Shown here piece by piece: positions 19,106 to 27,744 of a stretch of 64,000 bases of DNA. Origin of the DNA: Desulfobacteraceae bacterium (GTDB taxonomy: Bacteria; Desulfobacterota; DSM-4660; Desulfatiglandales; Desulfatiglandaceae). Made by a program: the position numbers and the translations under genes. The notes beneath the pieces are model-generated. The model saw only the letters and a list, made by a program, of their open reading frames with translations. It ran no database searches and had not been told where the DNA came from. How positions within the stretch are numbered: position 1 is the stretch's first letter; the number at the start of each line of letters is the position of its first letter. The stretch is taken from NCBI GenBank assembly GCA_030613055.1, contig JAUWMR010000007.1:47523-111522 (forward strand), given 5' to 3'.

Positions 19106-19825
19106 TTAAAAATCCTTGACGAGCTCAATCATTTCCCTGACAGCTCTTTCAAATCCGACAAGAACCGCTCTCGCCACAATGCTGTGGCCGATACTGTATT
19201 CCTCGATCTGGGGAAGGGCCCTGAACCGCTTAACATTGATATAATTAAGCCCGTGCCCGGCGCTGATTTTCAGGTGTAGATCCTCGGCCGCCTCCACGGC
19301 AGTGGCGATACGCCCGAACCGGCTTGCGGCCTCCGAGTCTGACCTGGACTCAGCATAGTGACCCGTATGAATCTCTATGATATCCGCACCACACTGGGCT
19401 GATGTTTTGACCTGATCCGGGTCGGGGTCAATAAAAAAACTTACCTGAATACCTTTATCCTTGAGACGCTTGACTGCTTTCTCGTAATGGTCAGGATTGG
19501 CTTTAACATCAAGCCCCCCTTCAGTTGTTAGCTCCTCCCTTTTTTCCGGAACCAGCGTAACCAGATCCGGTCTGACAGTGAGGGCAATATCCACAACCTC
19601 ATCCACAGCAGCCATCTCCATATTTAGCCGTGTTTTTATTGTCTCTCGCAAAAGTCTAAGATCCCTGTCGTTAATATGGCGTCTATCCTCTCTTAAATGG
19701 CAGATTATTCCTTCTGCACCAGCCAGCTCTGCAAGACCTGCAGCCAGGACCGGGTCAGGCTCGTCAATTCCCCTTGCCTGACGAACCGTGGCCACATGAT
19801 CCACATTAACAGCCAAACGTGCCAT
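19106..19825 (-). CDS. pdxJ: Pyridoxine 5'-phosphate synthase
   Basis: 239 aa. It forms pyridoxine phosphate from 1-deoxyxylulose 5-phosphate and amino-hydroxyacetone phosphate in the DXP-dependent B6 route. Visible: LAVNVDHVATVRQARG, ICHLREDRRHI, ADIIEIHTGHYA and AGHGLNYINV. pdxJ-acpS adjacency is conserved in many proteobacteria. It starts 4 bp from the ybeY end, within the same operon. Confidence 0.96.
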   Translation of the reverse strand: MARLAVNVDHVATVRQARGIDEPDPVLAAGLAELAGAEGIICHLREDRRHINDRDLRLLRETIKTRLNMEMAAVDEVVDIALTVRPDLVTLVPEKREELTTEGGLDVKANPDHYEKAVKRLKDKGIQVSFFIDPDPDQVKTSAQCGADIIEIHTGHYAESRSDSEAASRFGRIATAVEAAEDLHLKISAGHGLNYINVKRFRALPQIEEYSIGHSIVARAVLVGFERAVREMIELVKDF

Positions 19826-19828
19826 GCC

Positions 19829-20269
19829 CTAATCCTCCCTGATCAGTTCCATAAGTCTTTTTTCTTCATTTTCCATCCGCCTGGCCTCTGAAACGGATTT
19901 TTCATGATCATAGCCTAAAAGGTGCAATACCCCATGTATCAGCAATCGATCAATTGTATAGGCCAGGGGTTCCCCTGACTCCTTTGATTCCCTTACCGCC
20001 GTATCAATGGAGATAACCACATCTCCCAACATGGTTGATTCCCATTTTGGCGACAGCCCCACGGCCATCGGAAAGGCAAGAACATTGGTAGGACCTTCTC
20101 TTTCGAGATAACGATTGTTCAGCCGGGCGATCCGGTCGTCATCGGTGAACAGGATGCTCAGTTCCTTATTATGACAGGCCAAGTCTCCTAAGACTTTCTC
20201 CATTTTTCGCTTCATCTTTTGGATTTTCAGCCCGGGAATCTCCTTCTGGAAGTTGATCTGTATTTCCAT
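19829..20269 (-). CDS. ybeY: Endoribonuclease YbeY (rRNA maturation factor)
   Basis: 146 aa. The zinc-binding HGVLHLLGYDH motif (about residue 113) and NVLAFPM are diagnostic. The protein is a metal-dependent RNase in 16S rRNA maturation and ribosome quality control. Its first 100 bp are overlapped by the 3' end of the 7TM-HD gene in another frame. The unusual overlap results from a palindromic insert in that upstream gene (20289-20326). phoH lies upstream of both, a well-known neighbour of ybeY. Confidence 0.94.
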   Translation of the reverse strand: MEIQINFQKEIPGLKIQKMKRKMEKVLGDLACHNKELSILFTDDDRIARLNNRYLEREGPTNVLAFPMAVGLSPKWESTMLGDVVISIDTAVRESKESGEPLAYTIDRLLIHGVLHLLGYDHEKSVSEARRMENEEKRLMELIRED

Positions 20270-22688
20270 TTGCTATTCTTCTAACAGGCCTGCCTGCCTC
20301 GACCGAGCGGTCGCGATGGCGGGCAGACCCGGTTATTGAAACCGATTCGGGATACTCGAGCCGGTGATGATGAATACCGCTCAAGGTTTTGTTAAAACTT
20401 TTTGCTATTTCATGGAGATCCTTCAGGGTTAGTTCGCATTCATCAAGCTGCCCATCAGAAAAAACCTTGTTAATAATCTTCTGAACCATCCCTTGAATAC
20501 GCGCGGCCGTCGGATCTACAAGGGTTCTGGAAGCGGCTTCAACAACGTCCGCCAACATGACGAGCCCTGCTTCCTTGGTCTGGGGTTTGGGCCCGGGATA
20601 ACGAAAATCTTCTTCCTTTACCCGGAGGGCTCTTCCGCCCTTCCTCTCTTCCTGTTCCCTGGCCTTTTCATAGAAAAAGCTGATCAGACTTGTCCCATGA
20701 TGTTGTCTTATAATATCAATGAGTTCCCTTCCAAGTTTGTGTTTCTTCGCTAATTCCACTCCGTCTTTGACATGGGATATCAAGATCAGGCTGCTCATGG
20801 AAGGGGCCAGCTTTTCATGCCTGTTTTCGCGGGCAGTCTGATTTTCAATGAAGTAAAGCGGTTTTTTGATCTTTCCGATATCATGATAGTAGGCCGCGAC
20901 CTTTGCCAGCAAAGGATTGGCATTGACCGCTTGAGCGGTTGCTTCCACTAAATTGCTTACAATGACGCTGTGGTGATGGGACCCCGGAGCCTGGACCATA
21001 AGACCACGCAAGAGCGGCTGGTCCAGATTGGCCAGTTCAAGCAGTTTGATATCCGTGGTATAACCAAAGGACATCTCAATTAGTGGCAGAATACCGGTGG
21101 CAATGATCCCTACAAGAACCCCTCCGATAAAGGCCGATGCAGAGGCGATCAGGGCCTCCATGGTATACAAAGAACCATGAAGGGTTACTATAGAAAGTGC
21201 AAGGATAATGTTAGCCACGCCTACCTTAAGCCCTGTCTTAATAAAGATGCCCCGCTCCCGGCAGTGCCTTACACCGTATGCCGCCACTAAAGAGCTGATG
21301 AAAAAGTATATGAAAAACTCTACCTGCGCACCTACAACGAGAGCGGCCAGGACGGAAACAATGAGTGAAAAGCTGGCTGCCACACCCATTCCCTGAAATA
21401 TGGAAACAAGCATGGCGCCGCTGGCAACCGGAATTGCAAAAACCATCGCCCTTGAGGTAAAAAAATGGAACCCTCGCGCTGTTTCTTCGGACACAAAACT
21501 CGAAGCCATGACCCCTAAAAAAATCACCAGGAGGGTCACCGCGTTAAAAAGCAGATCTCTTGTTTCCCCCCTGGGTGACCGACCCGTCATCAGGCCAACA
21601 AGATACATGGCCGAGATAAGAAAGCCAATCAGGACGGCCATAGCGGGAGCCCTGCCTAACATATCTTCGCGCTTATGAAATTTGTGCTGCTCTGACAGCT
21701 TGAGGAGATGCTCGGGTGTAATCCTTTCGCCTTCCCTTACAAGCATTTCCCCTTTTTTAATCTTGAAGTAAACCGGCCTGACAGATTCACGCGCAAGGCC
21801 TTTTCTTATTTCGGTCTCTCTCTTATTAAAAGTCAGGTTCGGTTTTATCAGGTACGTTGCCAGTTTTAACGAGACCTTTGCCAATTCCTCAGAAATCATT
21901 GACCTGTATAGATCCTTGCGTTGTTTCTTAATCAGATCCGTGGCCGCTTTGAGATCGTAAAAATGATTCAAATTCGTCAACTCGATCTCTTTTTCCGAAT
22001 AAATATCGTGTAAAACAATTCCCTTGCCACTGTGGCTCATCAGCATCATCTTGTTGCCGACAACACCGTTTTCAAGTACCTGCGCAACCAGATTTATAGT
22101 CGCGTCTTCCATTTCTAAAGGGAAATTGCTTTTCACTAACGTCTCAAAAACCTTATCGTCGGCGGGAATTTCAAGAATCTCAAAAAATCGGTTTTTAAAG
22201 GCATCTGTGCTTGTTGGCAGGTTCTCCTTGGGCTTTGAGGTTTTTAAGGAAGCGCCTTCCGCAAAACTGGTTGCTGAAAGGGATTCGGCTAAATATACCC
22301 TGCCAACCCCAAACGCTTCTTTTATCCGGTTAACAAGATTCGTCGCGGTGGGATCGAAGTCATATACGGGAAGTACCGCCTTAACAGCCTCTATCCGGTG
22401 CTTTTCGGTCAATTTGTCATTTTCAATAAGAAATTTACTGGATGCCTTGATATCCCGATCAGCCACGTCCCCGAGCTTATAGATTTTTGGTTGGATCAGG
22501 ATATTGGGATATAAAAGGATAGAGATAGTCACACACAAACCAAACAGGATATACCACCTTTTTGCCTCCGCCCGGGACCAAAAACCAGGGGGCCTTGTGC
22601 GACTTTTACCCCCGGGAAGCGTGTCATTTTCCCTTCTCTTGTGTTTCCTGCTGTTTCTGTATGTTTTTGTCCTGTCTGACATGTTCAT
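20169..22688 (-). CDS. 7TM-HD family phosphodiesterase (PgpH-like)
   Basis: 839 aa. A short basic cytoplasmic N-terminus and a membrane segment precede an extracytoplasmic 7TM-HDED domain (about residues 60-330). Seven membrane segments (about 345-535) and an HD domain (about 550-740) follow, with HHSVIVSNLVEA, AAYYHDIGKIKKP and HHGTS. Homologues such as Listeria PgpH hydrolyse c-di-AMP. Here the C-terminus runs on by about 55 residues beyond the usual YPES-like end, because a 38-bp palindrome inserted at 20289-20326 reads through (SARHRDRSVEAGRP), and the frame then crosses the 5' end of ybeY. Activity should be unaffected; the tail is likely unstructured. Confidence 0.92.
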   Translation of the reverse strand: MNMSDRTKTYRNSRKHKRRENDTLPGGKSRTRPPGFWSRAEAKRWYILFGLCVTISILLYPNILIQPKIYKLGDVADRDIKASSKFLIENDKLTEKHRIEAVKAVLPVYDFDPTATNLVNRIKEAFGVGRVYLAESLSATSFAEGASLKTSKPKENLPTSTDAFKNRFFEILEIPADDKVFETLVKSNFPLEMEDATINLVAQVLENGVVGNKMMLMSHSGKGIVLHDIYSEKEIELTNLNHFYDLKAATDLIKKQRKDLYRSMISEELAKVSLKLATYLIKPNLTFNKRETEIRKGLARESVRPVYFKIKKGEMLVREGERITPEHLLKLSEQHKFHKREDMLGRAPAMAVLIGFLISAMYLVGLMTGRSPRGETRDLLFNAVTLLVIFLGVMASSFVSEETARGFHFFTSRAMVFAIPVASGAMLVSIFQGMGVAASFSLIVSVLAALVVGAQVEFFIYFFISSLVAAYGVRHCRERGIFIKTGLKVGVANIILALSIVTLHGSLYTMEALIASASAFIGGVLVGIIATGILPLIEMSFGYTTDIKLLELANLDQPLLRGLMVQAPGSHHHSVIVSNLVEATAQAVNANPLLAKVAAYYHDIGKIKKPLYFIENQTARENRHEKLAPSMSSLILISHVKDGVELAKKHKLGRELIDIIRQHHGTSLISFFYEKAREQEERKGGRALRVKEEDFRYPGPKPQTKEAGLVMLADVVEAASRTLVDPTAARIQGMVQKIINKVFSDGQLDECELTLKDLHEIAKSFNKTLSGIHHHRLEYPESVSITGSARHRDRSVEAGRPVRRIANGNTDQLPEGDSRAENPKDEAKNGESLRRLGLS
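20289..20326. repeat. Palindromic REP-like insert in coding sequence
   Basis: CTGCC.GCC...CGACCG.CGGTCG..GGC.GGCAG forms a long imperfect hairpin whose core is CGACCG-CT-CGGTCG. It lies inside the 3' end of the 7TM-HD frame, is GC-rich against its neighbours, and encodes an Arg/Ser/Gly-rich segment foreign to the family. Confidence 0.65.
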
Positions 22689-22728
22689 GTGTGTATTAGT
22701 TTTCCGTGATAGATTAATAAAATATTAT

Positions 22729-22758
22729 CGTAAAAAGTCGCCTTTCTGACTTTTTACG
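22729..22758. repeat. Perfect hairpin with family D ends
   Basis: CGTAAAAAGTC, an 8-base spacer, then GACTTTTTACG. The 11-bp arms equal the terminal repeats of the longer elements at 25027, 37512 and 38703, so this is a minimal or internally deleted copy. It lies between phoH and the 7TM-HD gene and could also act as a weak transcript-end hairpin. Confidence 0.65.
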
Positions 22759-22784
22759 AGACCATCAATAAGCTGCCCGCAATT

Positions 22785-23786
22785 CTATTCCCTGCGGGAT
22801 CGCTTTCTGCTTTCCATTTTTTCATATGCATCTATGATTTCCTGGACCAGAGGATGCCTGATGACATCTTCGCGGGAAAAGAAAACAAATTGTATGCCGT
22901 TTATACCCTTTAATATTTCTTTAGCCACAATTAGCCCTGAGGTTATTCCGTTCGGGAGATCCGTCTGGGTCACATCTCCTGTTATCACGGCCTTGGAGCT
23001 AAAGCCAAGACGGGTCAAAAACATTTTCATCTGCTCGGGGGTCGAATTCTGGGCCTCATCCAAAATCACAAAGGAATCATTCAGTGTCCTTCCCCTCATA
23101 AAGGCAATCGGGGCCACTTCGATCACACCCTGCTGGAGCAGGCGTGTCGCATTTTCAAAATCCATCATATCATGCAATGCATCGTATAAAGGTCTTAGGT
23201 AGGGGTTCACCTTTTCATAAAGATCCCCGGGCAAAAAACCTAAATGTTCCCCCGCCTCTACGGCAGGCCTTGCCAGGACGACCCTGCGAACCTCCTTTTT
23301 CATCAGAGCAGAGACTGCCATGGCCATGGCAAGATATGTTTTTCCCGTGCCTGCCGGCCCGATTCCGAAAACGATATCAAATTTTCTGATACTGTCTATA
23401 TACTGCTTCTGATTGATGGTCTTGGGAGTTATGATTGTTTTCTTAGACGATATAAAGACCTCATCCTTGAATATTTTCTTCAGGTCGGCCGAGGGGTCCC
23501 CGCTGAGGATCCTTATGGCATAGTCTACATCGTTTATATAAACAGGATAATTGACCTTCAAGAGCCCGTATAGCTGGTTTAATATCTTTTCGGCCAGATC
23601 TACCTCCCAGTCCCCGCCTTGAAGCAGCAGTTCATTTCCCCGTACGTGAACAGATACACCGGTTTTTTTCTCTAACAACTGGAGATGGGCGTTGCGCTCC
23701 CCGCAAAGGCTTTGCATCAATGCGGGGTCAGGAAAAGTCAATTTTTCACTTATATACGGTGAATCTCTTGAGGCAGATTTTCCCAA
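22785..23786 (-). CDS. PhoH-family ATPase (PhoL-like)
   Basis: 333 aa. An N-terminal KH-like region (about 20-110) is followed by a RecA-like P-loop ATPase with Walker A GPAGTGKTYLA (about residue 142) and Walker B FVILDEAQN (about residue 243). ybeY-linked PhoH proteins (PhoL/YbeZ) act with YbeY in RNA metabolism. The order phoH, 7TM-HD, ybeY is conserved in many Gram-positive and deltaproteobacterial genomes. Confidence 0.93.
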   Translation of the reverse strand: MGKSASRDSPYISEKLTFPDPALMQSLCGERNAHLQLLEKKTGVSVHVRGNELLLQGGDWEVDLAEKILNQLYGLLKVNYPVYINDVDYAIRILSGDPSADLKKIFKDEVFISSKKTIITPKTINQKQYIDSIRKFDIVFGIGPAGTGKTYLAMAMAVSALMKKEVRRVVLARPAVEAGEHLGFLPGDLYEKVNPYLRPLYDALHDMMDFENATRLLQQGVIEVAPIAFMRGRTLNDSFVILDEAQNSTPEQMKMFLTRLGFSSKAVITGDVTQTDLPNGITSGLIVAKEILKGINGIQFVFFSREDVIRHPLVQEIIDAYEKMESRKRSRRE

Positions 23787-23864
23787 TAATAACCTCGGTT
23801 AATATCTAATTAGGGACGCGGATTTCCGCAGATCCACGCAGATAATTTAAGAAAAAAATTTAAG

Positions 23865-24284
23865 CTATTTTCCGGATATTTGAACCACTATACGGCGTTT
23901 CCTGGGCCTGTTATCAAAATCCAGCAATACAATCTGCTGCCACGTACCTAATGTCATATTACCATCTATTATTGGTATATGGAGCGACGGCCCGATCATG
24001 GCCGCCCGGACATGGGAATATCCGTTTCCGTCTCCCCACCTCTCGTTGTGCTCGTAATAGATGTCTTCAGGGATCATCCTTTCTATGGCCTTTTTCAGGT
24101 CATTGATAACACCGCCTTCAAACTCAATGGTGGTGAGGGCTCCCGTTGACCCCGGGACAAAGAGGGTAACTGCGCCATTTGCGACGGACGAATCGTTTAC
24201 CTCCCTTAAGACAAAGGGCGTAAGATCCACAATATCGGTCTTCCCTGTGGTTTCTACATAAATATTGCTATTTTTTAAAGGCAT
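23865..24284 (-). CDS. YjbQ/UPF0047 family protein
   Basis: 139 aa, complete. The block HNERWGDGNGYSHVRAAMIG and LGTWQQIVLLDFDNRPRKR is the family signature. Some members have thiamine-phosphate synthase-like activity and complement thiE mutants, but the physiological role is not settled. The usual HTT at the active-site loop reads GSTGAL here, a common variant. It is a free-standing gene, 79 bp downstream of phoH in the same direction of transcription only if the leader spans the gap. Confidence 0.88.
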   Translation of the reverse strand: MPLKNSNIYVETTGKTDIVDLTPFVLREVNDSSVANGAVTLFVPGSTGALTTIEFEGGVINDLKKAIERMIPEDIYYEHNERWGDGNGYSHVRAAMIGPSLHIPIIDGNMTLGTWQQIVLLDFDNRPRKRRIVVQISGK

Positions 24285-24751
24285 TGATTGTATTCCGATC
24301 CTGTCTTTCGAGCAACAAATTTCTTATCACAGGCCGGATTTTCATGCAACAAAAAGCTATATTGTGCACGCACTCCCTTGAAAAATGTTTTAACGTGTTG
24401 TTTTAATAGATAATTATCGCATCTCCAAGTAGCTACTTCAGTAGTCCTCCCCTAATAAATGCAAATTACCGACGCACACGTGTTTAAGCCCCTCCTTTTC
24501 AGCGATCTCCTTGCACTGCAGGGCATGGGACCGTGAAGTGGTGGGGAGATCCCTTAAAGAAAAATGTGGGACTGAAATATTGATCTATTACAAATAACTT
24601 GATTTTTTTTTTAAACAGATTATATTAGGGAATAATCATGTAAGCTTGTCTTTATTGGCAGGTTGGTTTTGTTCTAAAGGTAAGATCCATTTGTCAAAAG
24701 TGGCACCTGAAGTATGGAACCGTGAGAATTAATTGAAAGGAGGTTGTCACT
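24285..24751. other. Intergenic region: gene remnant and csp leader
   Basis: 467 bp between the YjbQ-family gene and the cold-shock gene. It holds the minus-strand radical SAM remnant described separately, a perfect palindrome AAGTAGCTACTT at 24427-24438, and a long AT-rich leader (24590-24735) before the csp RBS. Cold-shock genes often have long regulatory 5' leaders; whether this is one is inference. Confidence 0.35.
24438..24540 (-). pseudogene. Remnant of a PflA-like radical SAM gene
   Basis: The minus-strand frame reads KEIAEKEGLKHVCVGNLHL and stops at 24438. EGLKxVxxGN is a motif of radical SAM enzymes of the AmmeMemoRadiSam/pyruvate-formate-lyase-activator type. Only about 30 codons survive, with no start or cysteine motif. 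The call rests on this one short segment. Confidence 0.35.
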
Positions 24752-24952
24752 ATGGCTAATGGAATCGTGAAGTGGTTTAACGACCGCAAAGGCTTCGGCT
24801 TCATTGAACAAGAAGATGGTCAGGATGTATTCGTTCATCATTCAGGAATCAATGCATCCGGTTTCAAGTCGCTGAATGAAGGCGACAGAGTTACCTTTGA
24901 CATAGAGCAGGGGAAAAAAGGCCCTGCTGCCGTAAATGTCTCTACCATTTAA
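24752..24952 (+). CDS. CspA-family cold-shock protein
   Basis: 66 aa OB-fold nucleic-acid chaperone. It shows [17 protein letters not shown] (RNP1 KGFGFIE) and DVFVHHSGI (RNP2 VFVHHS), both with intact aromatic residues. A strong GAAAGGAGGT ribosome-binding site and a rho-independent terminator directly downstream make it a single-gene transcript. Binds single-stranded RNA/DNA; several paralogues are usual, not all cold-induced. Confidence 0.97.
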   Translation: MANGIVKWFNDRKGFGFIEQEDGQDVFVHHSGINASGFKSLNEGDRVTFDIEQGKKGPAAVNVSTI

Positions 24953-24963
24953 CTCGCTGTTTT

Positions 24964-25016
24964 AAAAAGAAAAAAGGGCATTCCATTGACTTATATGGTA
25001 TGCCCTTTTCTATTTT
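24964..25016 (+). terminator. Rho-independent terminator of the cold-shock gene
   Basis: AAAAGGGCAT.CCA, an 8-10 base loop, then TGG.ATGCCCTTTT followed by a T-rich tail (CTATTTT). It starts 12 bp after the csp stop codon. Confidence 0.85.
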
Positions 25017-25026
25017 GGGTGTTACT

Positions 25027-25149
25027 ATTGACAAACTCGTAAAAAGTCAGAAAGTACCCGTTTTCGTCATTCCCGCAAAGGCGGGAATCCAATAATCCCG
25101 CCTTCGCGGGAGTAACGGCCTTGGAGACTTTTTCCAAGACCATCACTAT
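25027..25149. repeat. Inverted-repeat element, family D
   Basis: Begins with ACTCGTAAAAAGTCAGAAAG and ends with GGAGACTTTTTCCAAGACCA. The interior contains TCATTCCCGC hairpin blocks (CCCGCAAAGGCGGG and CCCGCCTTCGCGGG). Ends and interior match the element at 38703-38819, and the ends match 37512-37680. Confidence 0.75.
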
Positions 25150-25233
25150 TCAGCAAACAACACTTGAATCCCGCTTTCAGCAGGAAAACCCGAACTTTGA
25201 ACCTCAGCATGTACAATTTACAGGAGAAAAATC

Positions 25234-25329
25234 ATGGACAAACTGCACGTCCTCTATGAGATCAAAGATCATGTGGAGGCGGCAAAAGCCTTCCTTGAAA
25301 AGAGCAAACCTGTTTTTGCCGGGAGATAG
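25234..25329 (+). CDS. Possible 31-residue ORF
   Basis: MDKLHVLYEIKDHVEAAKAF, then 11 more residues and TAG. CAGGAG lies 8 bases before the ATG. Helical and amphipathic, no known family. It sits between a repeat and the cupin gene, on the strand opposite the cupin, and could equally be a gene fragment. Confidence 0.25.
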   Translation: MDKLHVLYEIKDHVEAAKAFLEKSKPVFAGR

Positions 25330-25344
25330 AGGATCCATTCGTTA

Positions 25345-25656
25345 TCAGGGTTGTTTTAATGATATATCGAAGATCCTTACCGGCTTATCAAAGGTCTTCC
25401 AGCCATGGAATTCGCCGGACGGTATAAAATAAGACTCATTGGAGTTCAGTCTCTTACGTTCTTCACCTATAAACATCTCTATTTGACCCTCCAGGACAAT
25501 GCCGCACTGGTCAAAGGGATGCTTATGTCCCGTATCTTCATTTCCCGGGCCTATTTCCATACATACCATAATCAAGTTATCTCCAATTTCCGCCTTGCTC
25601 ATGATACCCGGCCTGAACTCTTCCAATTGTAAGGTGCCCAAGTTCCAAAAAGCCAT
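25345..25656 (-). CDS. Small cupin-domain protein
   Basis: 103 aa single cupin. GHKHPFDQCGIVLEGQIEMFIG carries the first metal-binding motif (HxH ... E) and YFIPSGEFHGW the second (His). It probably binds a divalent metal in a small beta barrel; the substrate is unknown. It ends a minus-strand pair with mvhD, starting only 4 bp from the mvhD stop, so it may be co-transcribed with the hydrogenase subunit. Confidence 0.8.
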   Translation of the reverse strand: MAFWNLGTLQLEEFRPGIMSKAEIGDNLIMVCMEIGPGNEDTGHKHPFDQCGIVLEGQIEMFIGEERKRLNSNESYFIPSGEFHGWKTFDKPVRIFDISLKQP

Positions 25657-25660
25657 GTCT

Positions 25661-26098
25661 TCATCCTTTCATTGAAGACCCGTCCCTCTTTAGGTACTTT
25701 AGGTATGGTCCTAATTCTTTAATCTCATTGGTAAAGTCAGTGATCACCTGGGCAAATTTTCGTCCCTCTGCCGTGGAGATCCATTCAAGCCTTACCCTTC
25801 TGGGATCTATCCCCAACTGGGAGATCAATATCTTTAAAAGCATTATCCTCCTTCGAGCCTTGTAATTACCAGCCTGGTAATGGCAGGTTCCAAGGACTCA
25901 CCCTCCAACAAAGACCCCATCTGCCCCCCTTTTCAATGCCTCAAAAATATATAAGGGGTCAACGGCTCCAGAGCACATTACCCTGATTATTCTTATGTTG
26001 GGAGGATACCGGATGTGGCTTGTTCCCGCTAAATCCGCCGCCCTATAGACACACCAATTGCAACAAAACCCTACGATTTTTGGTTCGAATTTATTCAT
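25661..26098 (-). CDS. mvhD: Selenocysteine-containing MvhD (hydrogenase delta subunit)
   Basis: Seen as two frames separated by a single in-frame TGA at 25898-25900, together 145 residues, the family length. The N-part has [35 protein letters not shown] and CSGAVDP; the C-part continues as [13 protein letters not shown] and [12 protein letters not shown] without a gap. In other MvhD proteins the motif before CHY is GGCHPGDCHY; here it reads GG-TGA-VLGTCHY, so the TGA replaces the first conserved Cys (residue 67). A SECIS-like hairpin follows the TGA directly. MvhD carries a [2Fe-2S] cluster and links the MvhAG hydrogenase to heterodisulfide reductase HdrABC in flavin-based electron bifurcation. 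A nonsense mutation is the alternative, but perfect conservation on both sides makes Sec insertion more likely. Confidence 0.85.
25858..25900 (-). promoter_or_regulatory. Bacterial SECIS-like hairpin in mvhD
   Basis: Immediately after the TGA (25900-25898), the outer stem CCTTG/CAAGG and the inner stem ATTACC/GGTAAT enclose the loop AGGCT. The loop begins 22 nt after the TGA and has G at its second and third positions, as expected for SelB-recognised bacterial SECIS elements. Confidence 0.65.
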
Positions 26099-26748
26099 GG
26101 TTTCACCTTCTGTAACCTGTTAACTCCTACCACCTTCGTGATAATATTAGGTTAAGGGCAGTTGTGTGTCAATCCCAAATCCCTAATATATTCAACTCTA
26201 TCATTCCTGTATTAAATGTGCTATTTGGAAACTCAAGATTCTTCCAGCTAACGCTGGCGCTAAAGATAGATACGGTTAAACAACCATCTTAGAAAGGCGG
26301 TTATAGTTCATCTATTTTTTTGACGGGATTAACAGGATTGACTGGATTCATTTAATCTTGTTGATCAAAACACATATCCAGTTTAAAAAATGTGTGTCTT
26401 CTTCAAATCTAACGGTATTCTAAAATCATCAGATAAGTATGCACTTTGAGTAGCGCAGGGCTTCAGCAACCGCACGTCTTTAGTCCTCCCTTTAGCATGC
26501 AAGGCAAAGACGTGCCCTACCTTTGTCCGTGATATTTGAAAAGAATGCATAGATTTTATGTCAGATTAGGTGGTTCTCGTTTTCGAAAAAGCCAATTTAC
26601 AATTTAAGTACCTAAATTTTTACAAAAGATGGATATTGTTGTAGCACAGGATTTATACAAGGATGTACAGGACATAAAAATCGTGTTTATCCTGTAATCC
26701 TGTCTGAATGTTTTATTGATAGGTGTACTGTTACGAAAGGAGATGGGA
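26099..26748. other. 650-bp intergenic region between mvhD and mvhG
   Basis: Divergent promoters for mvhD (minus) and mvhGA (plus) must lie here. It contains two family G repeats: GACGGGATTAACAGGATTG at 26321-26340, and a degenerate inverted copy at 26647-26707 built from ACAGGATTTA and TTTATCCTGTAATCCTGT. No ORF is supported. The hydrogenase operon is thus split into two transcription units around repeats. Confidence 0.5.
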
Positions 26749-27744
26749 ATGGCTAAACCAAAGGTCGCTTTTTATGGGTCTGCTTCATGTGGCGGGTGTG
26801 AGGAAGCAGTCATTAACCTCGATGAAGATTTTCTGAAAATGGCGGATGATGTGGATATTGTCCTATGGCCTGGGTTCCTGGATTTTAAGAGGAAGGATAT
26901 TGAGGCCCTAAAAGATGGTGAGATAGCGATGAGCTTCATCAGTGGGGGAGTAAGGTTGGGTGACCAGGAGGAAATGGTAAAATTCTTAAGGCAAAGGTCT
27001 CAGCTCGTAGTCGCCTTTGGCTCTTGTGCTCATATGGGAGGGATACCGGGGCTGGGGAACCTCTATACAAGGGATGCGATTTTCCAAAGGGTTTATAAGG
27101 AAGTCCCGACTGTCGAAAATCCGGAGGGAATTACTCCACAGGAGCGGACAGCCATTGATATTGGTGAACTCACTCTACCGGAATTTTATAATACAGTAAA
27201 GGGCCTGGGCCAGGTCATCCCTGTGGATTACTACCTTCCAGGGTGTCCACCACCGTCCGATTTAATAATGAATGCGGTAAATGCCATTCTTAATGGAGAA
27301 TTACCGGAAAAGGGGGCCGTGCTTGCTCCTGATAAACCTTTATGTGATACCTGCCCCAGGGCCGAGGAAAGACGTGGGGGAGTATCAATACAGGAAATAA
27401 AAAGACCACACGAAATTAAACTCAGCCCCTGGAAGTGTTTTCTTGAGCAAGGAATAATCTGCCTTGGTCCGGTTACCCGCTCAGGGTGTGGAGAAAGATG
27501 CATTAAGGCTAATATGCCGTGTAGGGGATGTATGGGTCCTGCCAAAGGGACTATAGATCAAGGAGTAAAAGCCCTTTCAGTTATTTCATCCGTATTGGGA
27601 CTTGAAGGAGAAGAAGGGATGACAGATGAAGAGGTTAAAAAATTACTCGATGGCATTGTAGACCCGGCAGGGACATTTTACAGATTTAGCCTGCCCGATT
27701 CTCTAGTCTTACAAGAAAGAGAATGGAATAGGAGGACAGAGTGA
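26749..27744 (+). CDS. mvhG: F420-non-reducing [NiFe] hydrogenase small subunit
   Basis: 331 aa from the Met of MAKPKVAFYG. ASCGGCE (first Fe-S cluster Cys pair), FGSCAHMGG and LPGCPPP are the proximal cluster ligands. The C-terminal CDTCPR, GPVTRSGCGERC and CRGCMGPAKG provide ligands of the medial and distal clusters. This is a group 3c cytosolic hydrogenase subunit. GGAGATGGGA precedes the ATG; an in-frame start at 26716 lacks an RBS. It overlaps mvhA by 4 bp. Confidence 0.93.
   Translation: MAKPKVAFYGSASCGGCEEAVINLDEDFLKMADDVDIVLWPGFLDFKRKDIEALKDGEIAMSFISGGVRLGDQEEMVKFLRQRSQLVVAFGSCAHMGGIPGLGNLYTRDAIFQRVYKEVPTVENPEGITPQERTAIDIGELTLPEFYNTVKGLGQVIPVDYYLPGCPPPSDLIMNAVNAILNGELPEKGAVLAPDKPLCDTCPRAEERRGGVSIQEIKRPHEIKLSPWKCFLEQGIICLGPVTRSGCGERCIKANMPCRGCMGPAKGTIDQGVKALSVISSVLGLEGEEGMTDEEVKKLLDGIVDPAGTFYRFSLPDSLVLQEREWNRRTE

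Noticed and set aside
20289..20326. Frameshift explaining the long 7TM-HD/ybeY overlap
   Set aside because: The frame is intact; the overlap is explained by the in-frame palindrome and its read-through.
25027..25149. Possible CRISPR-like repeats (CCCGC hairpins)
   Set aside because: Only two short hairpins within one inverted-repeat element, no regular spacers and no cas genes.
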